A stretch of DNA of 64,000 bases from Rhizobium sp. ACO-34A (GCA_002600635.1 CP021371.1:2545001-2609000), one strand, 5' to 3'. Counted from the first letter of the stretch, positions 9,246 to 19,423 are shown. Notes: generated from the letters alone by a model not told the origin. Numbers and translations: made by a program.

Positions 9246-9560
9246 TTAGTCGCCCTGGATCTGAGCCACGGCCTCGGCTAGGAACTCGATCATCTTCGTG
9301 CGCAGCTCCTCGTCGGAAACAGTTACGCCGCCGGCGGCCAGGTCGCTCTGGAGCTTGCGGATAACGTCACCATCACCGGCTTCCTCGAAATCGGCAGCGA
9401 CGACTTCCTTGGCATAGGCCTCGGCATCCGCCTTGCCGAGCAGGCCGGCAGCCCAGAGCCCGATCAGCTTGTTGCGCCGTGCCTCAGCCTTGAAGCGAAG
9501 TTCCTGATCGTGTGCGAACTTGTTTTCAAAGGCTTTTTCGCGATCACCCATACCGCTCAT
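9246..9560 (-). CDS. F1Fo-ATPase inhibitor zeta subunit (DUF1476)
   Basis: A 104-residue protein of the DUF1476 family. The Paracoccus denitrificans member is the zeta subunit that blocks reverse rotation (ATP hydrolysis) of the alphaproteobacterial F1Fo-ATP synthase through its N-terminus. Visible features are the N-terminal GDREKAFENKFAHDQELRFK segment and a helical C-terminal body rich in Ala, Glu and Lys. The ATG at 9560 has GGGAGA six bases upstream and gives the family length; the longer in-frame start adds a non-conserved 17 residues. It lies alone, divergent from purC, away from the atp genes. Inhibitory strength varies among species, so activity is inferred. Confidence 0.85.
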   Translation of the reverse strand: MSGMGDREKAFENKFAHDQELRFKAEARRNKLIGLWAAGLLGKADAEAYAKEVVAADFEEAGDGDVIRKLQSDLAAGGVTVSDEELRTKMIEFLAEAVAQIQGD

Positions 9561-9806
9561 GTGTATCTCCCAAAAAGTATCCGTCACCATACGGGGCTTC
9601 GTTTCCCCCATTAATCAAAAGGCTGTAGAAAGTGCAATGCAAACTTGGGGCGCATGCTGATTCTCCGAGCCGCGCCTTGGTTTGGACGAAATCCGGGGAG
9701 GTAACAACAGCCGCATTGTGAAAAGCGTGGTTTTCCTTTAAGGGACCGCTTCAATAATCGTTCCACAGCGTCCCCAGTGTGACGCCAACAGCAGAGAAAA
9801 CCAGCC

Positions 9807-10571
9807 ATGAACCGTCGCCGCCGTGTTTACGAAGGCAAGGCCAAGATCCTTTATGAGGGTCCGGAGCCCGGCACGCTGATCCAGTTCTTCAAGGACGATG
9901 CCACCGCATTCAACAAGAAGAAGCATGAAGTCATCGACGGAAAAGGTGTCCTCAACAACCGCATTTCCGAATATCTCTTCACTCACCTGAACAAGATCGG
10001 CATTCCCACCCATTTCATCCGCCGCATGAACATGCGCGAGCAGCTGATCAAGGAAGTGGAGATGATCCCGCTCGAGGTCGTCGTGCGCAATGTCGCCGCC
10101 GGCTCGCTCGCCAAGCGCCTCGGCATCGAGGAAGGCATCGTTCTGCCGCGCTCGATCATCGAGTTCTACTACAAGTCCGACACGCTAGCAGATCCGATGG
10201 TCTCGGAAGAACACATCACCGCCTTCGGCTGGGCCAACCCCGCCGAGCTTGACGACATCATGGCACTCGCCATCCGCGTCAACGACTTCCTGAGCGGTCT
10301 CTTCCTCGGCATCGGCATCCAGCTCGTCGACTTCAAGATCGAGTGCGGTCGCCTCTACGAAGGCGACATGATGCGCATCATCCTCGCCGACGAGATCTCG
10401 CCGGACAGCTGCCGCCTGTGGGACATCGAGACCAACGAGAAGCTCGACAAGGACCGGTTCCGCCAGGATCTCGGCGGCCTGCTCGAAGCCTATCAGGAAG
10501 TGGCCAAGCGCCTCGGCATCATCAATGAAAACGAGCCGCTGCGCGGCACCGGTCCGGTGCTAGTCAAGTAA
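9807..10571 (+). CDS. purC: Phosphoribosylaminoimidazole-succinocarboxamide synthase (SAICAR synthetase)
   Basis: Joins CAIR and aspartate with ATP to give SAICAR, the substrate of PurB. The 254-residue protein begins [20 protein letters not shown] and contains the ATP/substrate signatures [15 protein letters not shown] and [10 protein letters not shown]. It is the first gene of a same-strand run with purS (34 bases after the stop), a small coiled-coil gene and purQ, so a single transcript is likely. Confidence 0.97.
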   Translation: MNRRRRVYEGKAKILYEGPEPGTLIQFFKDDATAFNKKKHEVIDGKGVLNNRISEYLFTHLNKIGIPTHFIRRMNMREQLIKEVEMIPLEVVVRNVAAGSLAKRLGIEEGIVLPRSIIEFYYKSDTLADPMVSEEHITAFGWANPAELDDIMALAIRVNDFLSGLFLGIGIQLVDFKIECGRLYEGDMMRIILADEISPDSCRLWDIETNEKLDKDRFRQDLGGLLEAYQEVAKRLGIINENEPLRGTGPVLVK

Positions 10572-10605
10572 GCTGCTGGTATAAAGTAATCTACGGAGAT
10601 TGAGA

Positions 10606-10848
10606 GTGATCAAGGCACGCGTGACCGTAACCCTCAAGAACGGCGTCCTCGACCCGCAGGGCAAGGCGATCGAAGGCGCACTCGGCGCACTCGGTTTCGA
10701 CGGTGTCGGCCATGTCCGCCAGGGCAAGGTCTTCGACCTCGAGCTTGAAGGTGCAGACAAGGCCAAGGCGGAAGCCGACCTCAAGGCCATGTGCGAGAAA
10801 CTCCTCGCAAACACGGTCATCGAGAACTATACTATCGCCATCGCCTAA
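10606..10848 (+). CDS. purS: FGAM synthase subunit PurS
   Basis: Small (80-residue) scaffold subunit of the three-part formylglycinamidine ribonucleotide synthase PurS-PurQ-PurL; it bridges the glutaminase and the synthetase. The sequence KARVTVTLKNGVLDPQGKAI and the later VRQGKVFDLELEG are typical of PurS. The GTG at 10606 is preferred because GGAG lies eight bases upstream; a TTG at 10600 sits too close to it. Between purC and the coiled-coil gene/purQ, all on the plus strand. Confidence 0.95.
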   Translation: MIKARVTVTLKNGVLDPQGKAIEGALGALGFDGVGHVRQGKVFDLELEGADKAKAEADLKAMCEKLLANTVIENYTIAIA

Positions 10849-10867
10849 AGGTTGAAGGACGACGGGG

Positions 10868-11125
10868 ATGGCGGAGATCACGCAGGAATTAATGTATGAG
10901 CTGATGAAGCGAGTGCATTCCGATATTTCTTCCCTCAAGGAGGGACAGAACGAGATCAAGGCCGAATTGAATGCAGTGCGCGGGACAATGATCTCGATGC
11001 ATCAGGACATTCACAATATCTATGGCGTTCTCGCCCGTCACGAGAACCGCCTCGACCGTATCGAAAACCGACTGGAGCTTCGAGAGCTTCAGGAAGCACA
11101 AGCAAGGTTTGAGCCACACCCATGA
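10868..11125 (+). CDS. Small coiled-coil protein between purS and purQ
   Basis: An 85-residue protein with no recognisable family. It is rich in Glu, Arg, Leu and His and reads as a continuous helix; heptad-like spacing of hydrophobic residues is clear in [10 protein letters not shown] and in [17 protein letters not shown], so it probably forms a coiled-coil oligomer. The start lies 19 bases after purS, and its stop overlaps the purQ ATG by 4 bases (ATGA), which indicates translational coupling with purQ. A role as an assembly or regulatory partner of the FGAM synthase is inference only. Confidence 0.75.
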   Translation: MAEITQELMYELMKRVHSDISSLKEGQNEIKAELNAVRGTMISMHQDIHNIYGVLARHENRLDRIENRLELRELQEAQARFEPHP

Positions 11126-11793
11126 AATCTGCCGTCCTGCAACTCCCCGGCCTCAATCGCGACCGCGACATGATTGCGGCGCTCACCAAGATTTCCGGCA
11201 ATGCGCCCGTGACCATCTGGCAGACGGAAACCGAGCTTCCGGATGTCGATCTCATCGTTATCCCGGGCGGTTTCTCCTATGGCGATTACCTGCGTTGCGG
11301 CGCAATCGCTGCCCGCATGCCGGTCATGCAGGCGGTAAAGGCTGCGGCCGAACGGGGCGTCAAGGTTCTCGGCGTCTGCAACGGTTTCCAGATCCTGCTC
11401 GAAGCGGGCCTTCTGCCGGGCGCCCTGATGCGCAACGCCTCGCTGAAGTTCGTCTGCCGGGAAATCAAGCTCGAGGTCGTCAACGCCGACACCGACTTTA
11501 CCCGCGCCTATGCCAAGGGTCAGGTCATCCGCAGCCCCGTCGCCCATCACGACGGCAACTTCTTCGCAGACGCTGAAACCCTGAAGGCTATCGAAGGCAA
11601 CGGGCAGGTCGTATTCCGTTATGCGGAAGGCACCAATCCGAACGGTTCGATCAACGATATCGCCGGCGTTATGAACGAGAAGGGCAACGTTCTCGGAATG
11701 ATGCCGCATCCGGAAAACCTGATCGAAGCAGCCCATGGCGGAAACGACGGACGCGGTATCTTCGCCTCCGCCCTCGACGTAATCGCTGCTTAA
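11122..11793 (+). CDS. purQ: FGAM synthase glutaminase subunit PurQ
   Basis: Class I glutamine amidotransferase that supplies ammonia to PurL for the FGAR to FGAM step. The 223-residue protein shows the oxyanion strand [14 protein letters not shown], the catalytic Cys in GVCNGFQIL, and the His-x-Glu triad member in MMPHPEN. Length and N-terminus ([15 protein letters not shown]) are typical of the small PurQ found with PurS. The ATG overlaps the upstream coiled-coil gene by 4 bases. Confidence 0.97.
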   Translation: MKSAVLQLPGLNRDRDMIAALTKISGNAPVTIWQTETELPDVDLIVIPGGFSYGDYLRCGAIAARMPVMQAVKAAAERGVKVLGVCNGFQILLEAGLLPGALMRNASLKFVCREIKLEVVNADTDFTRAYAKGQVIRSPVAHHDGNFFADAETLKAIEGNGQVVFRYAEGTNPNGSINDIAGVMNEKGNVLGMMPHPENLIEAAHGGNDGRGIFASALDVIAA

Positions 11794-11822
11794 CCAGTCG
11801 GATGATAGAGAGCGGGCGCCCG

Positions 11823-12227
11823 ATGAACGAAAAGCGATTCAGCATGCGTCCCGCCCTCCTTCTTGCCGCCCTTCCCCTGATTGCCCTCGCCTCCTGCCAG
11901 TCGAAGCCGCAGCAGACAGCGTCCCATGGACCGTCCGCGCTCGACATCATGGAAAAGGTGGCGGTCGGCGCCAATCGCTGCTGGATCAAGTCTGGCGACC
12001 CGGCCTTCAAGGCTTACGCCATGGCGCCGGAACTTAATTCCTTCTCCGGCAAGCCGCGCATCCTTCTCGTCCGCAAGGGCTCCGCGGACATCCGCCCGCT
12101 TCTCGTCGTACAGGCGGAAGGCAGGCCGGCGCGCCTCGACGCTTTCGGCCCGATGATGGGTGAGTCCGTTTCCTCCCGTATCACCACCGACGTCAACCGT
12201 TGGGCTCGTGGCGGCAAGGATTGCTGA
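11823..12227 (+). CDS. Putative lipoprotein
   Basis: A 134-residue protein (from ATG 11823) with a lipoprotein signal: basic N-terminus, hydrophobic stretch and lipobox LASC, after which the mature protein would start at a lipidated cysteine. An in-frame ATG at 11802 is also possible but weakly supported. The mature part contains only two more cysteines, in NRCWIKSG and at the very C-terminus (GGKDC), which could form a disulfide. No family is recognised. It follows purQ by 29 bases on the same strand and may be co-transcribed. Confidence 0.65.
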   Translation: MNEKRFSMRPALLLAALPLIALASCQSKPQQTASHGPSALDIMEKVAVGANRCWIKSGDPAFKAYAMAPELNSFSGKPRILLVRKGSADIRPLLVVQAEGRPARLDAFGPMMGESVSSRITTDVNRWARGGKDC

Positions 12228-12277
12228 TCTGCAACCACACGCAGACATTTTAATGCGCGGTTAAGAAATCCACTTCG

Positions 12278-12297
12278 GCACAGGCTTCAACCTGTGC
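12278..12297 (+). other. Hairpin between lipoprotein and PagL-like genes
   Basis: Perfect 7-bp stem GCACAGG (12278-12284) and CCTGTGC (12291-12297) with a 6-base loop. It lacks a T tract, so termination is uncertain; it may also act on expression of the following gene. Confidence 0.45.
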
Positions 12298-12338
12298 TAG
12301 CGTCACGCATTCGCTGCGAGATGACACGGATTCCCGGC

Positions 12339-12908
12339 ATGAGTGTTTGCAGATTTTCCGAATGCCTGCGCTTACCGCTCCTTCTGGCGGCAATCATGCC
12401 ATTGTTTACAAACGCATCTTTGGCAGCGGACTGGTCGGTGAAGGAAATCCGGCTGGGTGCTACCGTCTCGGCCCAGGCAAAAAGCACTTTCGAATCGGGC
12501 TTCTTTCCGACTGTCGTGCTTTATTTCGACCCGCTCGATTCGGCCAATGCGGCCACCTGGCGGGAAAAACTGCTCCGCCCGCAACTTCATGCCGGGCTTT
12601 CGGTGAGCAGCGCCGGTAATGCAAGTCAGGTCTATGCGGGCTTTAACTGGAAGGTCGATGTTACCGACCGTCTGTTCATCGATCTCGGTTTCGGCGGCAC
12701 GGTACATAATGGTGATCTCGATGACGACGGCACCAAAGGCCCCAAACTGGGCTGCAGCGTGCTGTTCCACGAATATGCCGCGGCCGGTTTCCGCGTGACC
12801 GACAAGGTGGATATCCTTGCGACTATCGATCATTCATCGAATGCCGACCTCTGCGACGTCAATGACGGCATCAGCCATGCAGGCCTGATGCTCGCCTACA
12901 AGTTCTAG
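12339..12908 (+). CDS. PagL-like lipid A 3-O-deacylase / acyloxyacyl hydrolase family protein
   Basis: A 189-residue outer-membrane beta-barrel candidate with a signal peptide (hydrophobic stretch ending in NASLAA before DWSV) and a C-terminal aromatic residue (LAYKF), typical of barrels. The C-terminal half has the PagL-type pattern H-x-S-N (DHSSNADLC) followed by N-D-G. PagL removes the 3-O-linked acyl chain of lipid A using a His-Ser-Glu triad; the residue at the usual Glu spacing here appears to be Ser, so catalysis is uncertain. The exact start is unclear: in-frame GTG 12294 and ATG 12321 are upstream, but the ATG at 12339 gives the cleanest signal peptide. Confidence 0.65.
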   Translation: MSVCRFSECLRLPLLLAAIMPLFTNASLAADWSVKEIRLGATVSAQAKSTFESGFFPTVVLYFDPLDSANAATWREKLLRPQLHAGLSVSSAGNASQVYAGFNWKVDVTDRLFIDLGFGGTVHNGDLDDDGTKGPKLGCSVLFHEYAAAGFRVTDKVDILATIDHSSNADLCDVNDGISHAGLMLAYKF

Positions 12909-12969
12909 GTACGAAATCTTTCGCAAGCACGATCAGGTGGCCCGGCAAGATTCCACATCCAAATCCGGT

Positions 12970-13251
12970 TCACGGGCGGAGCAGCATCCAGGACTTGCGC
13001 GCCTCACGATCGGCATCGATCCTCGTCACCCCGATGTCCCTCAACTGATCGTCACTCAGTTCAAGCAGCGCAAGCCGACCGCTACGCTTCATCCGCCAAT
13101 GAGAAACGGACTGCAACAGCCTTAGCCAAAAGCCCTTCGGCGGCGGAGCAGGAGCAAGCATGTCGCCACTGGAGCGAAACAGGGCCTCGCGAGCATAGCC
13201 GTCAGGCCACATTGTATCAATTGCATCAATATACCGCACTGAATCGGTCAT
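12970..13251 (-). CDS. DUF1127 small arginine-rich protein
   Basis: A 93-residue protein whose C-terminal half holds the DUF1127 signature LLELSDDQLRDIGVTRID. Such proteins are abundant in alphaproteobacteria, and some are RNA-binding (for example CcaF1 of Rhodobacter sphaeroides). The N-terminal half, with a PAPPPKGFW linker and a basic amphipathic helix LRLLQSVSHWRMKR, is longer than in the shortest family members. ATG 13251 was chosen; a TTG 12 bases upstream is in frame. It diverges from the MocR regulator across a 78-base interval that contains two inverted repeats, so it may be controlled by that regulator. Confidence 0.8.
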   Translation of the reverse strand: MTDSVRYIDAIDTMWPDGYAREALFRSSGDMLAPAPPPKGFWLRLLQSVSHWRMKRSGRLALLELSDDQLRDIGVTRIDADREARKSWMLLRP

Positions 13252-13284
13252 TTCCTCACCCAATGTATTATTTTTCGATGCAAA

Positions 13285-13303
13285 TTGAGTAACATTGACT
13301 CAA
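13285..13303. promoter_or_regulatory. Inverted repeat, candidate operator
   Basis: TTGAGT (13285-13290) and ACTCAA (13298-13303) form a perfect inverted repeat with a 7-base spacer, in the short interval between the divergent DUF1127 and MocR genes. The position fits an operator for the MocR protein encoded alongside. This is inference from placement. Confidence 0.45.
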
Positions 13304-13324
13304 CGATGGGGACAATATATTGAA

Positions 13325-13339
13325 TTGTCATGATGACAA
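13325..13339. promoter_or_regulatory. Inverted repeat over the MocR start codon, candidate autoregulatory site
   Basis: TTGTCA (13325-13330) and TGACAA (13334-13339) with a 3-base spacer overlap the first ATG of the MocR gene. The half-site resembles the upstream TTGAGT repeat at its TTG end. A bound regulator here would block initiation of its own transcript. Confidence 0.45.
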
Positions 13340-14751
13340 ATTGGCTTCCCGATCTTTCTCAGGGCAAAGGCCCGATCTATGTTCGTCTCGCCGACCAGAT
13401 CGAGATTTCGATCGCCGGCGGTACGCTTCCGGCCGGAGCCAAGCTTCCGCCCCAGCGCAATCTCGCATTCGATCTCGGCATCACCATCGGCACCGTCAGC
13501 CGCGCCTATTCGCTTGTTCATGAACGAGGGCTGGTGACCGGCGAAGTCGGGCGCGGCACGTTCGTCCGCGATACGCGCGACACGCCACCCAATGGAGAAG
13601 TCGATCCTGTCGCCTCCGCGCTTGTCGGCACACGGTCGATGACAGCCCCACCGGGAAAAATCCGCTTCGACAGCACGGCCGCCCCGGATGTCGGTCAGGG
13701 CGCATATCTCCAGAGTCACATCGAAGGTATCCTGCGCGATCATCCGGTCGATATTGCAAGCTACACCCGCAGCTTCCCGGATCACTGGTTTGCCGCCGGT
13801 ACCCAATGGCTCGGCAAGGGCGACTGGGCGCCCGATCCGCAGAACATCGTCCCCACCCTCGGCGCCCATGCCGGCATCATGGCGGTCATCAGCGCGGTGA
13901 CGGCCCCCGGAGACCGCGTGATCTTCGAACATCTCACCTATTCGCAGGTGAGCCGCGGCGCCGGATTGGCCGGCCGCCGCACGGCACTGGTCGAGAGCGA
14001 CGAAAACGGCATATTGCCGGACGACTTCGACAGGGTCTGCGCCCAGCAGCACCCGAAGGTCGCCTTCGTGATGTCCTCTGCCCAGAACCCCACCCTCGCA
14101 GTCATGCCGATCGAGCGGCGCAGGGCGCTGGTCGATATCGCCCGCAAGCACAATGTCTGGCTGATCGAGGACGATCTCTACGGTTCCATGTCGTTGCAGC
14201 AGCTTCCGCCGCTCGCGGCACTCGCACCGGACCGGACATTCATGGTCGGCGGCCTGTCGAAATCGGTGGCGGCCGGTGTGCGCGGCGGCTGGGTCGCCTG
14301 CCCTCCCCATTTCGCCCAGCGTGTACGCATCGCCCACAAAATGATGACGGGAGGCATTCCCTTCCTGCTGGCAGAACTTTGCGCCCGGCTGGTGCTATCA
14401 GGCGATGCAAAGACCATCCGCGCGCTCTGCGCTGAAGAAATCGCTGCGAGAGAGGCACTTGCCCGCCAGTATCTCGACGGCTTCGACTTCCGCTCTAGCC
14501 CGTCCATCCCATTCCTCTGGCTTGCGCTTCCCGATCCTTGGCTGTCGGTCACCTTCAAGAACGCAGCACTCGCCGAAGGCGTGCTGATCGACGACGAGGA
14601 CGAGTTCAAGGCAGGCCGTTCCGAAAAGGTCCTGCACCGGGCGCGGATCGGCTTCTCCTCGCCAAAGGATCGCGACGAGGTTCGCAGCGGTTTTGCTGTC
14701 ATTCGGAGGCTGCTTGAAAACGGCAGCGCGGGCTACGACAGCATAGCTTGA
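13330..14751 (+). CDS. MocR-family regulator (GntR winged helix plus aminotransferase-like domain)
   Basis: A 473-residue PLP-dependent transcriptional regulator. Residues about 10-80 form a GntR winged helix (LPPQRNLAFDLGITIGTVSR, then the wing GLVTGEVGRGTFV). The remainder is a fold-type I aminotransferase-like domain, with a PLP-lysine region seen in VGGLSKSVAAGVRGGW and the dinucleotide/PLP-contact stretch AFVMSSAQNPT. MocR proteins sense an amino-containing ligand or PLP itself. Two adjacent ATG codons (13330, 13333) are possible starts. It is divergent from DUF1127 and followed by purL after about 150 bases; the effector cannot be inferred. Confidence 0.9.
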   Translation: MMTNWLPDLSQGKGPIYVRLADQIEISIAGGTLPAGAKLPPQRNLAFDLGITIGTVSRAYSLVHERGLVTGEVGRGTFVRDTRDTPPNGEVDPVASALVGTRSMTAPPGKIRFDSTAAPDVGQGAYLQSHIEGILRDHPVDIASYTRSFPDHWFAAGTQWLGKGDWAPDPQNIVPTLGAHAGIMAVISAVTAPGDRVIFEHLTYSQVSRGAGLAGRRTALVESDENGILPDDFDRVCAQQHPKVAFVMSSAQNPTLAVMPIERRRALVDIARKHNVWLIEDDLYGSMSLQQLPPLAALAPDRTFMVGGLSKSVAAGVRGGWVACPPHFAQRVRIAHKMMTGGIPFLLAELCARLVLSGDAKTIRALCAEEIAAREALARQYLDGFDFRSSPSIPFLWLALPDPWLSVTFKNAALAEGVLIDDEDEFKAGRSEKVLHRARIGFSSPKDRDEVRSGFAVIRRLLENGSAGYDSIA

Positions 14752-14878
14752 CCTGCCTTACGCCCCGAGGGGCGAACCGGCTGTTGCCAGCCGCATTTTC
14801 CTGTCGCACTGTTGGCTCACATGCGCTAAAGAGGCGCCGAAACGCCGATTTTCCGCACCAGGCCAGCGCCAGACAGGC

Positions 14879-14902
14879 CCCCAGGACAAGCCCCAGGACA
14901 AG
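14879..14902 (+). repeat. Tandem 12-bp repeat carrying the purL ribosome-binding site
   Basis: CCCCAGGACAAG occurs twice in direct succession immediately before purL. Each copy contains AGGA; only the second is at a suitable distance (7-8 bases) from the ATG at 14905. Confidence 0.7.
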
Positions 14903-14904
14903 CG

Positions 14905-17127
<2,223 letters not shown>

Positions 17128-17159
17128 ACGGCCACTTCCAAAAAGCAGGGAGAACCACA

Positions 17160-17393
17160 ATGGCTATGAAACCGGGCGATATCGAAGACATGATCAAGGC
17201 CGGCATTCCCGGGGCCAAGGTGGTGATCCGGGATCTCGCAGGCGATGGCGACCATTACGCTGCCGAAGTCGTTGCGGAAGCCTTTCGCGGCAAGACGCGC
17301 GTGCAGCAGCACCAGATGGTCTATGACGCACTGAAGGGCAACATGGGCGGAGTGCTGCACGCGCTGGCGCTGCAGACCTCCATTCCGGACTGA
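17160..17393 (+). CDS. BolA-family protein
   Basis: A 77-residue single-domain BolA protein (IbaG/YrbA-like length) that typically binds a CGFS monothiol glutaredoxin and a [2Fe-2S] cluster. Visible features are the AKVVIRDLAGDGDHYAAEVV strands and the helix-turn region with conserved histidine in KTRVQQHQMVYDAL. It lies 33 bases after purL, with the CGFS glutaredoxin gene 350 bases downstream, a classic BolA-Grx4 partnership. The last histidine, in GGVLHALALQT, is the usual cluster ligand position. Confidence 0.92.
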   Translation: MAMKPGDIEDMIKAGIPGAKVVIRDLAGDGDHYAAEVVAEAFRGKTRVQQHQMVYDALKGNMGGVLHALALQTSIPD

Positions 17394-17411
17394 GCAGGCT
17401 GGGGAAGCGAT

Positions 17412-17636
17412 ATGGCCGATCTGATCAAGGAAGTGGTCGAGAACGTCGTTCAGGGCGTCCTGAAGGAAATCCTGAAGAAGACCACCAAAAAGGGAGCGAC
17501 GCGCCGCACCAAGCGGCAGACGCGCTCCTCCACCACCGGACGTTTTACCAAGAAGACCACGACGCGCAAGCCTGCAAAGAAGCAGGTCAGCCGCCGCCGG
17601 AGCGCCACCAGCCGCAGCCGCCAGCGCAAGAGCTGA
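17412..17636 (+). CDS. Highly basic 74-residue protein between bolA and grxD
   Basis: No family recognised. Residues 1-24 (MADLIKEVVENVVQGVLKE and onward) form an amphipathic helix; residues 24-74 are a disordered tail made almost only of Lys, Arg, Thr and Ser (for example TTKKGATRRTKRQTR and SRRRSATSRSRQRKS), like a histone H1-type or AT-hook-poor DNA/RNA-binding tail. The ATG follows GGGGAAG and starts 18 bases after bolA, so it is probably co-transcribed. The position between two partners in iron-sulfur metabolism may be coincidental. Confidence 0.65.
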   Translation: MADLIKEVVENVVQGVLKEILKKTTKKGATRRTKRQTRSSTTGRFTKKTTTRKPAKKQVSRRRSATSRSRQRKS

Positions 17637-17744
17637 TCCCGTTCGTTCGGCGCGCTGATTGCTCTGGCAAAAGCGGCCTGTGCTTGCTATCTAGAAGAAA
17701 CGTTTAAACAGCGGCCCTTGAAACCGCGTGTGAAAGGAAATCCC

Positions 17745-18077
17745 ATGAGCGTTCACGATTTCATCGACAATGAAGTAAAGACCAACGACGTGGTCGTCTT
17801 CATGAAGGGCACCCCGCAGTTCCCGCAGTGTGGTTTCTCTGGTCAGGTCGTCCAGATTCTCGACTACCTCGGCGTCGCCTACAAGGGCGTGAACGTGCTG
17901 GCCGACAGCGAAATTCGCCAGGGCATCAAGGACTACTCCAACTGGCCGACCATCCCGCAGCTTTACGTCAAGGGTGAGTTCCTCGGCGGCTGCGACATCG
18001 TCCGGGAAATGTTCCAGGCCGGCGAGTTGCAGAAACATTTCGAAGACCAGGGCATCGCCGTTCGCGGCGCAGCCTGA
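17745..18077 (+). CDS. grxD: Monothiol CGFS glutaredoxin (Grx4 type)
   Basis: Iron-sulfur cluster carrier and BolA partner. The 110-residue protein has [20 protein letters not shown] with the single active-site cysteine in CGFS, then the glutathione-contact WPTIPQLYV and GGCDIVREM. The ATG at 17745 has AAAGGAAA directly upstream; an in-frame TTG 27 bases earlier was discarded because it would place that site inside the gene. Followed by a strong intrinsic terminator. Confidence 0.96.
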   Translation: MSVHDFIDNEVKTNDVVVFMKGTPQFPQCGFSGQVVQILDYLGVAYKGVNVLADSEIRQGIKDYSNWPTIPQLYVKGEFLGGCDIVREMFQAGELQKHFEDQGIAVRGAA

Positions 18078-18126
18078 TCATCATTGCCCGCGCATGACGC
18101 GGGAGCTCATTATTGTTTGATCCGAA

Positions 18127-18162
18127 AAGGCGTTGCCACCAGCAACGCCTTCTCGTTGTTTT
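18127..18162 (+). terminator. Intrinsic terminator after grxD
   Basis: Perfect 10-bp stem AAGGCGTTGC (18127-18136) with GCAACGCCTT (18142-18151), 5-base loop, then a T-rich tail. A second hairpin without T tract (CCCGCG/CGCGGG, 18087-18103) precedes it. Confidence 0.8.
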
Positions 18163-18175
18163 CAGGGCACGCATT

Positions 18176-19423
18176 ATGACTAAAACGTTACAGACCGCTC
18201 CCGCCAGTCTGCGAGGCATGGGGCGATTGGAATTCATTGCCATGATGGCCTTCCTGATGGCGCTCAATGCACTCGCCATCGACATCATGCTGCCGGGCCT
18301 GCCGCAGATCGGCGCCTCGCTCAACGTCCAGAACGAGAACCACCACCAATACGTGGTTTCCGCCTATCTGATCGGCTTCGGCATCGCCCAGCTCTTCTAC
18401 GGACCGATCGCAGACCGCTTCGGCCGTCGTAGTCCGATGCTGTTCGGCCTCGGCATCTATGTGCTGTCGTCCCTGATGGTCGTGCTGGTGCCCTCCTTCG
18501 GCACCTTGCTCGCGCTACGCTTCATCCAGGGCATCGGTTCGGCTGCGACCCGCGTCATCACCGTCTCCATCGTGCGCGACGTCTACGGCGGTCGCCAGAT
18601 GGCCGAGGTCATGTCCCTCATCATGATGGTGTTCATGATCATTCCGGTCGTTGCCCCCGGTACCGGTCAGGTCATCATGATGTTCGGTCACTGGCACTGG
18701 ATTTTCGTGTTCATGGCCGCTGCGGCGCTGGTCGTCGGCCTGTGGATGTATCTGCGCCTTCCTGAAACGCTGCATCCGGAAGATGTCCGCCCGTTTACTG
18801 CGAAGTCCATCTTCCAGGGCTTCCGGATCGTGCTCACCAATCGGGTCGCCCTCTGCTACACGATTGCCAGCACCTTCATCTTCGGAGCGCTGTTCGGCTT
18901 CATCAATTCGGCACCGCAGATCTATCTCGGCATCTACGGACTGGGCGCGCTGTTTCCGGTGGCATTCGCGGGCGTTGCGCTGTTCATGGCGCTCTCGTCT
19001 TTCGTCAACTCCCGTCTCGTCGGCCGCTTCGGCATGCGGCGCCTGTCGCATGCCTCGCTTCTGGGCTTTATCGCCATCAACACCGTATGGCTGCTGGTGC
19101 AGGTGTTGGGGCCCCAGCCCATGCCCTTCCCGCTGTTCATCGTGTTCTTCGCGCTGGCGATGTTCCAGTTCGGCTGGATCGGCTCGAACTTCAACTCGCT
19201 CGCCATGGAGCCGCTCGGCCACGTCGCCGGCACGGCTTCCTCCGTTCTCGGCTTCATGGGCACCATCGGCGGTTCCTTGATCGGGGCTGTCATCGGCCAG
19301 TCGTTCAACGGCACGGCGTTGCCGCTGGTGGCCGGCTTCTTCAGCGTTTCGCTGATCGGCCTCGTCTTCGTGTTGATCGCCGAGCGCGGCCAGCTCTTCC
19401 GGCCGCACAACAAGCCGGTGTAA
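18176..19423 (+). CDS. Bcr/CflA-type MFS drug-efflux transporter
   Basis: A 415-residue, 12-helix major facilitator (DHA1, Bcr/CflA subfamily) that exports small hydrophobic drugs with proton exchange. The first helix contains MALNALAIDIMLPGLPQIG, and the cytoplasmic loop 2-3 motif is seen as GPIADRFGRRSP; helix 5 has the antiporter-type VVAPGTGQ segment. The ATG at 18176 is preferred to an upstream TTG in frame because that one would lie inside the grxD terminator. No adjacent regulator. A bidirectional terminator closes the gene. Confidence 0.88.
   Translation: MTKTLQTAPASLRGMGRLEFIAMMAFLMALNALAIDIMLPGLPQIGASLNVQNENHHQYVVSAYLIGFGIAQLFYGPIADRFGRRSPMLFGLGIYVLSSLMVVLVPSFGTLLALRFIQGIGSAATRVITVSIVRDVYGGRQMAEVMSLIMMVFMIIPVVAPGTGQVIMMFGHWHWIFVFMAAAALVVGLWMYLRLPETLHPEDVRPFTAKSIFQGFRIVLTNRVALCYTIASTFIFGALFGFINSAPQIYLGIYGLGALFPVAFAGVALFMALSSFVNSRLVGRFGMRRLSHASLLGFIAINTVWLLVQVLGPQPMPFPLFIVFFALAMFQFGWIGSNFNSLAMEPLGHVAGTASSVLGFMGTIGGSLIGAVIGQSFNGTALPLVAGFFSVSLIGLVFVLIAERGQLFRPHNKPV

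Noticed and set aside
18113..18175. Upstream TTG start for the MFS transporter
   Set aside because: It would place the grxD terminator inside the coding region; ATG 18176 gives a normal N-terminus.
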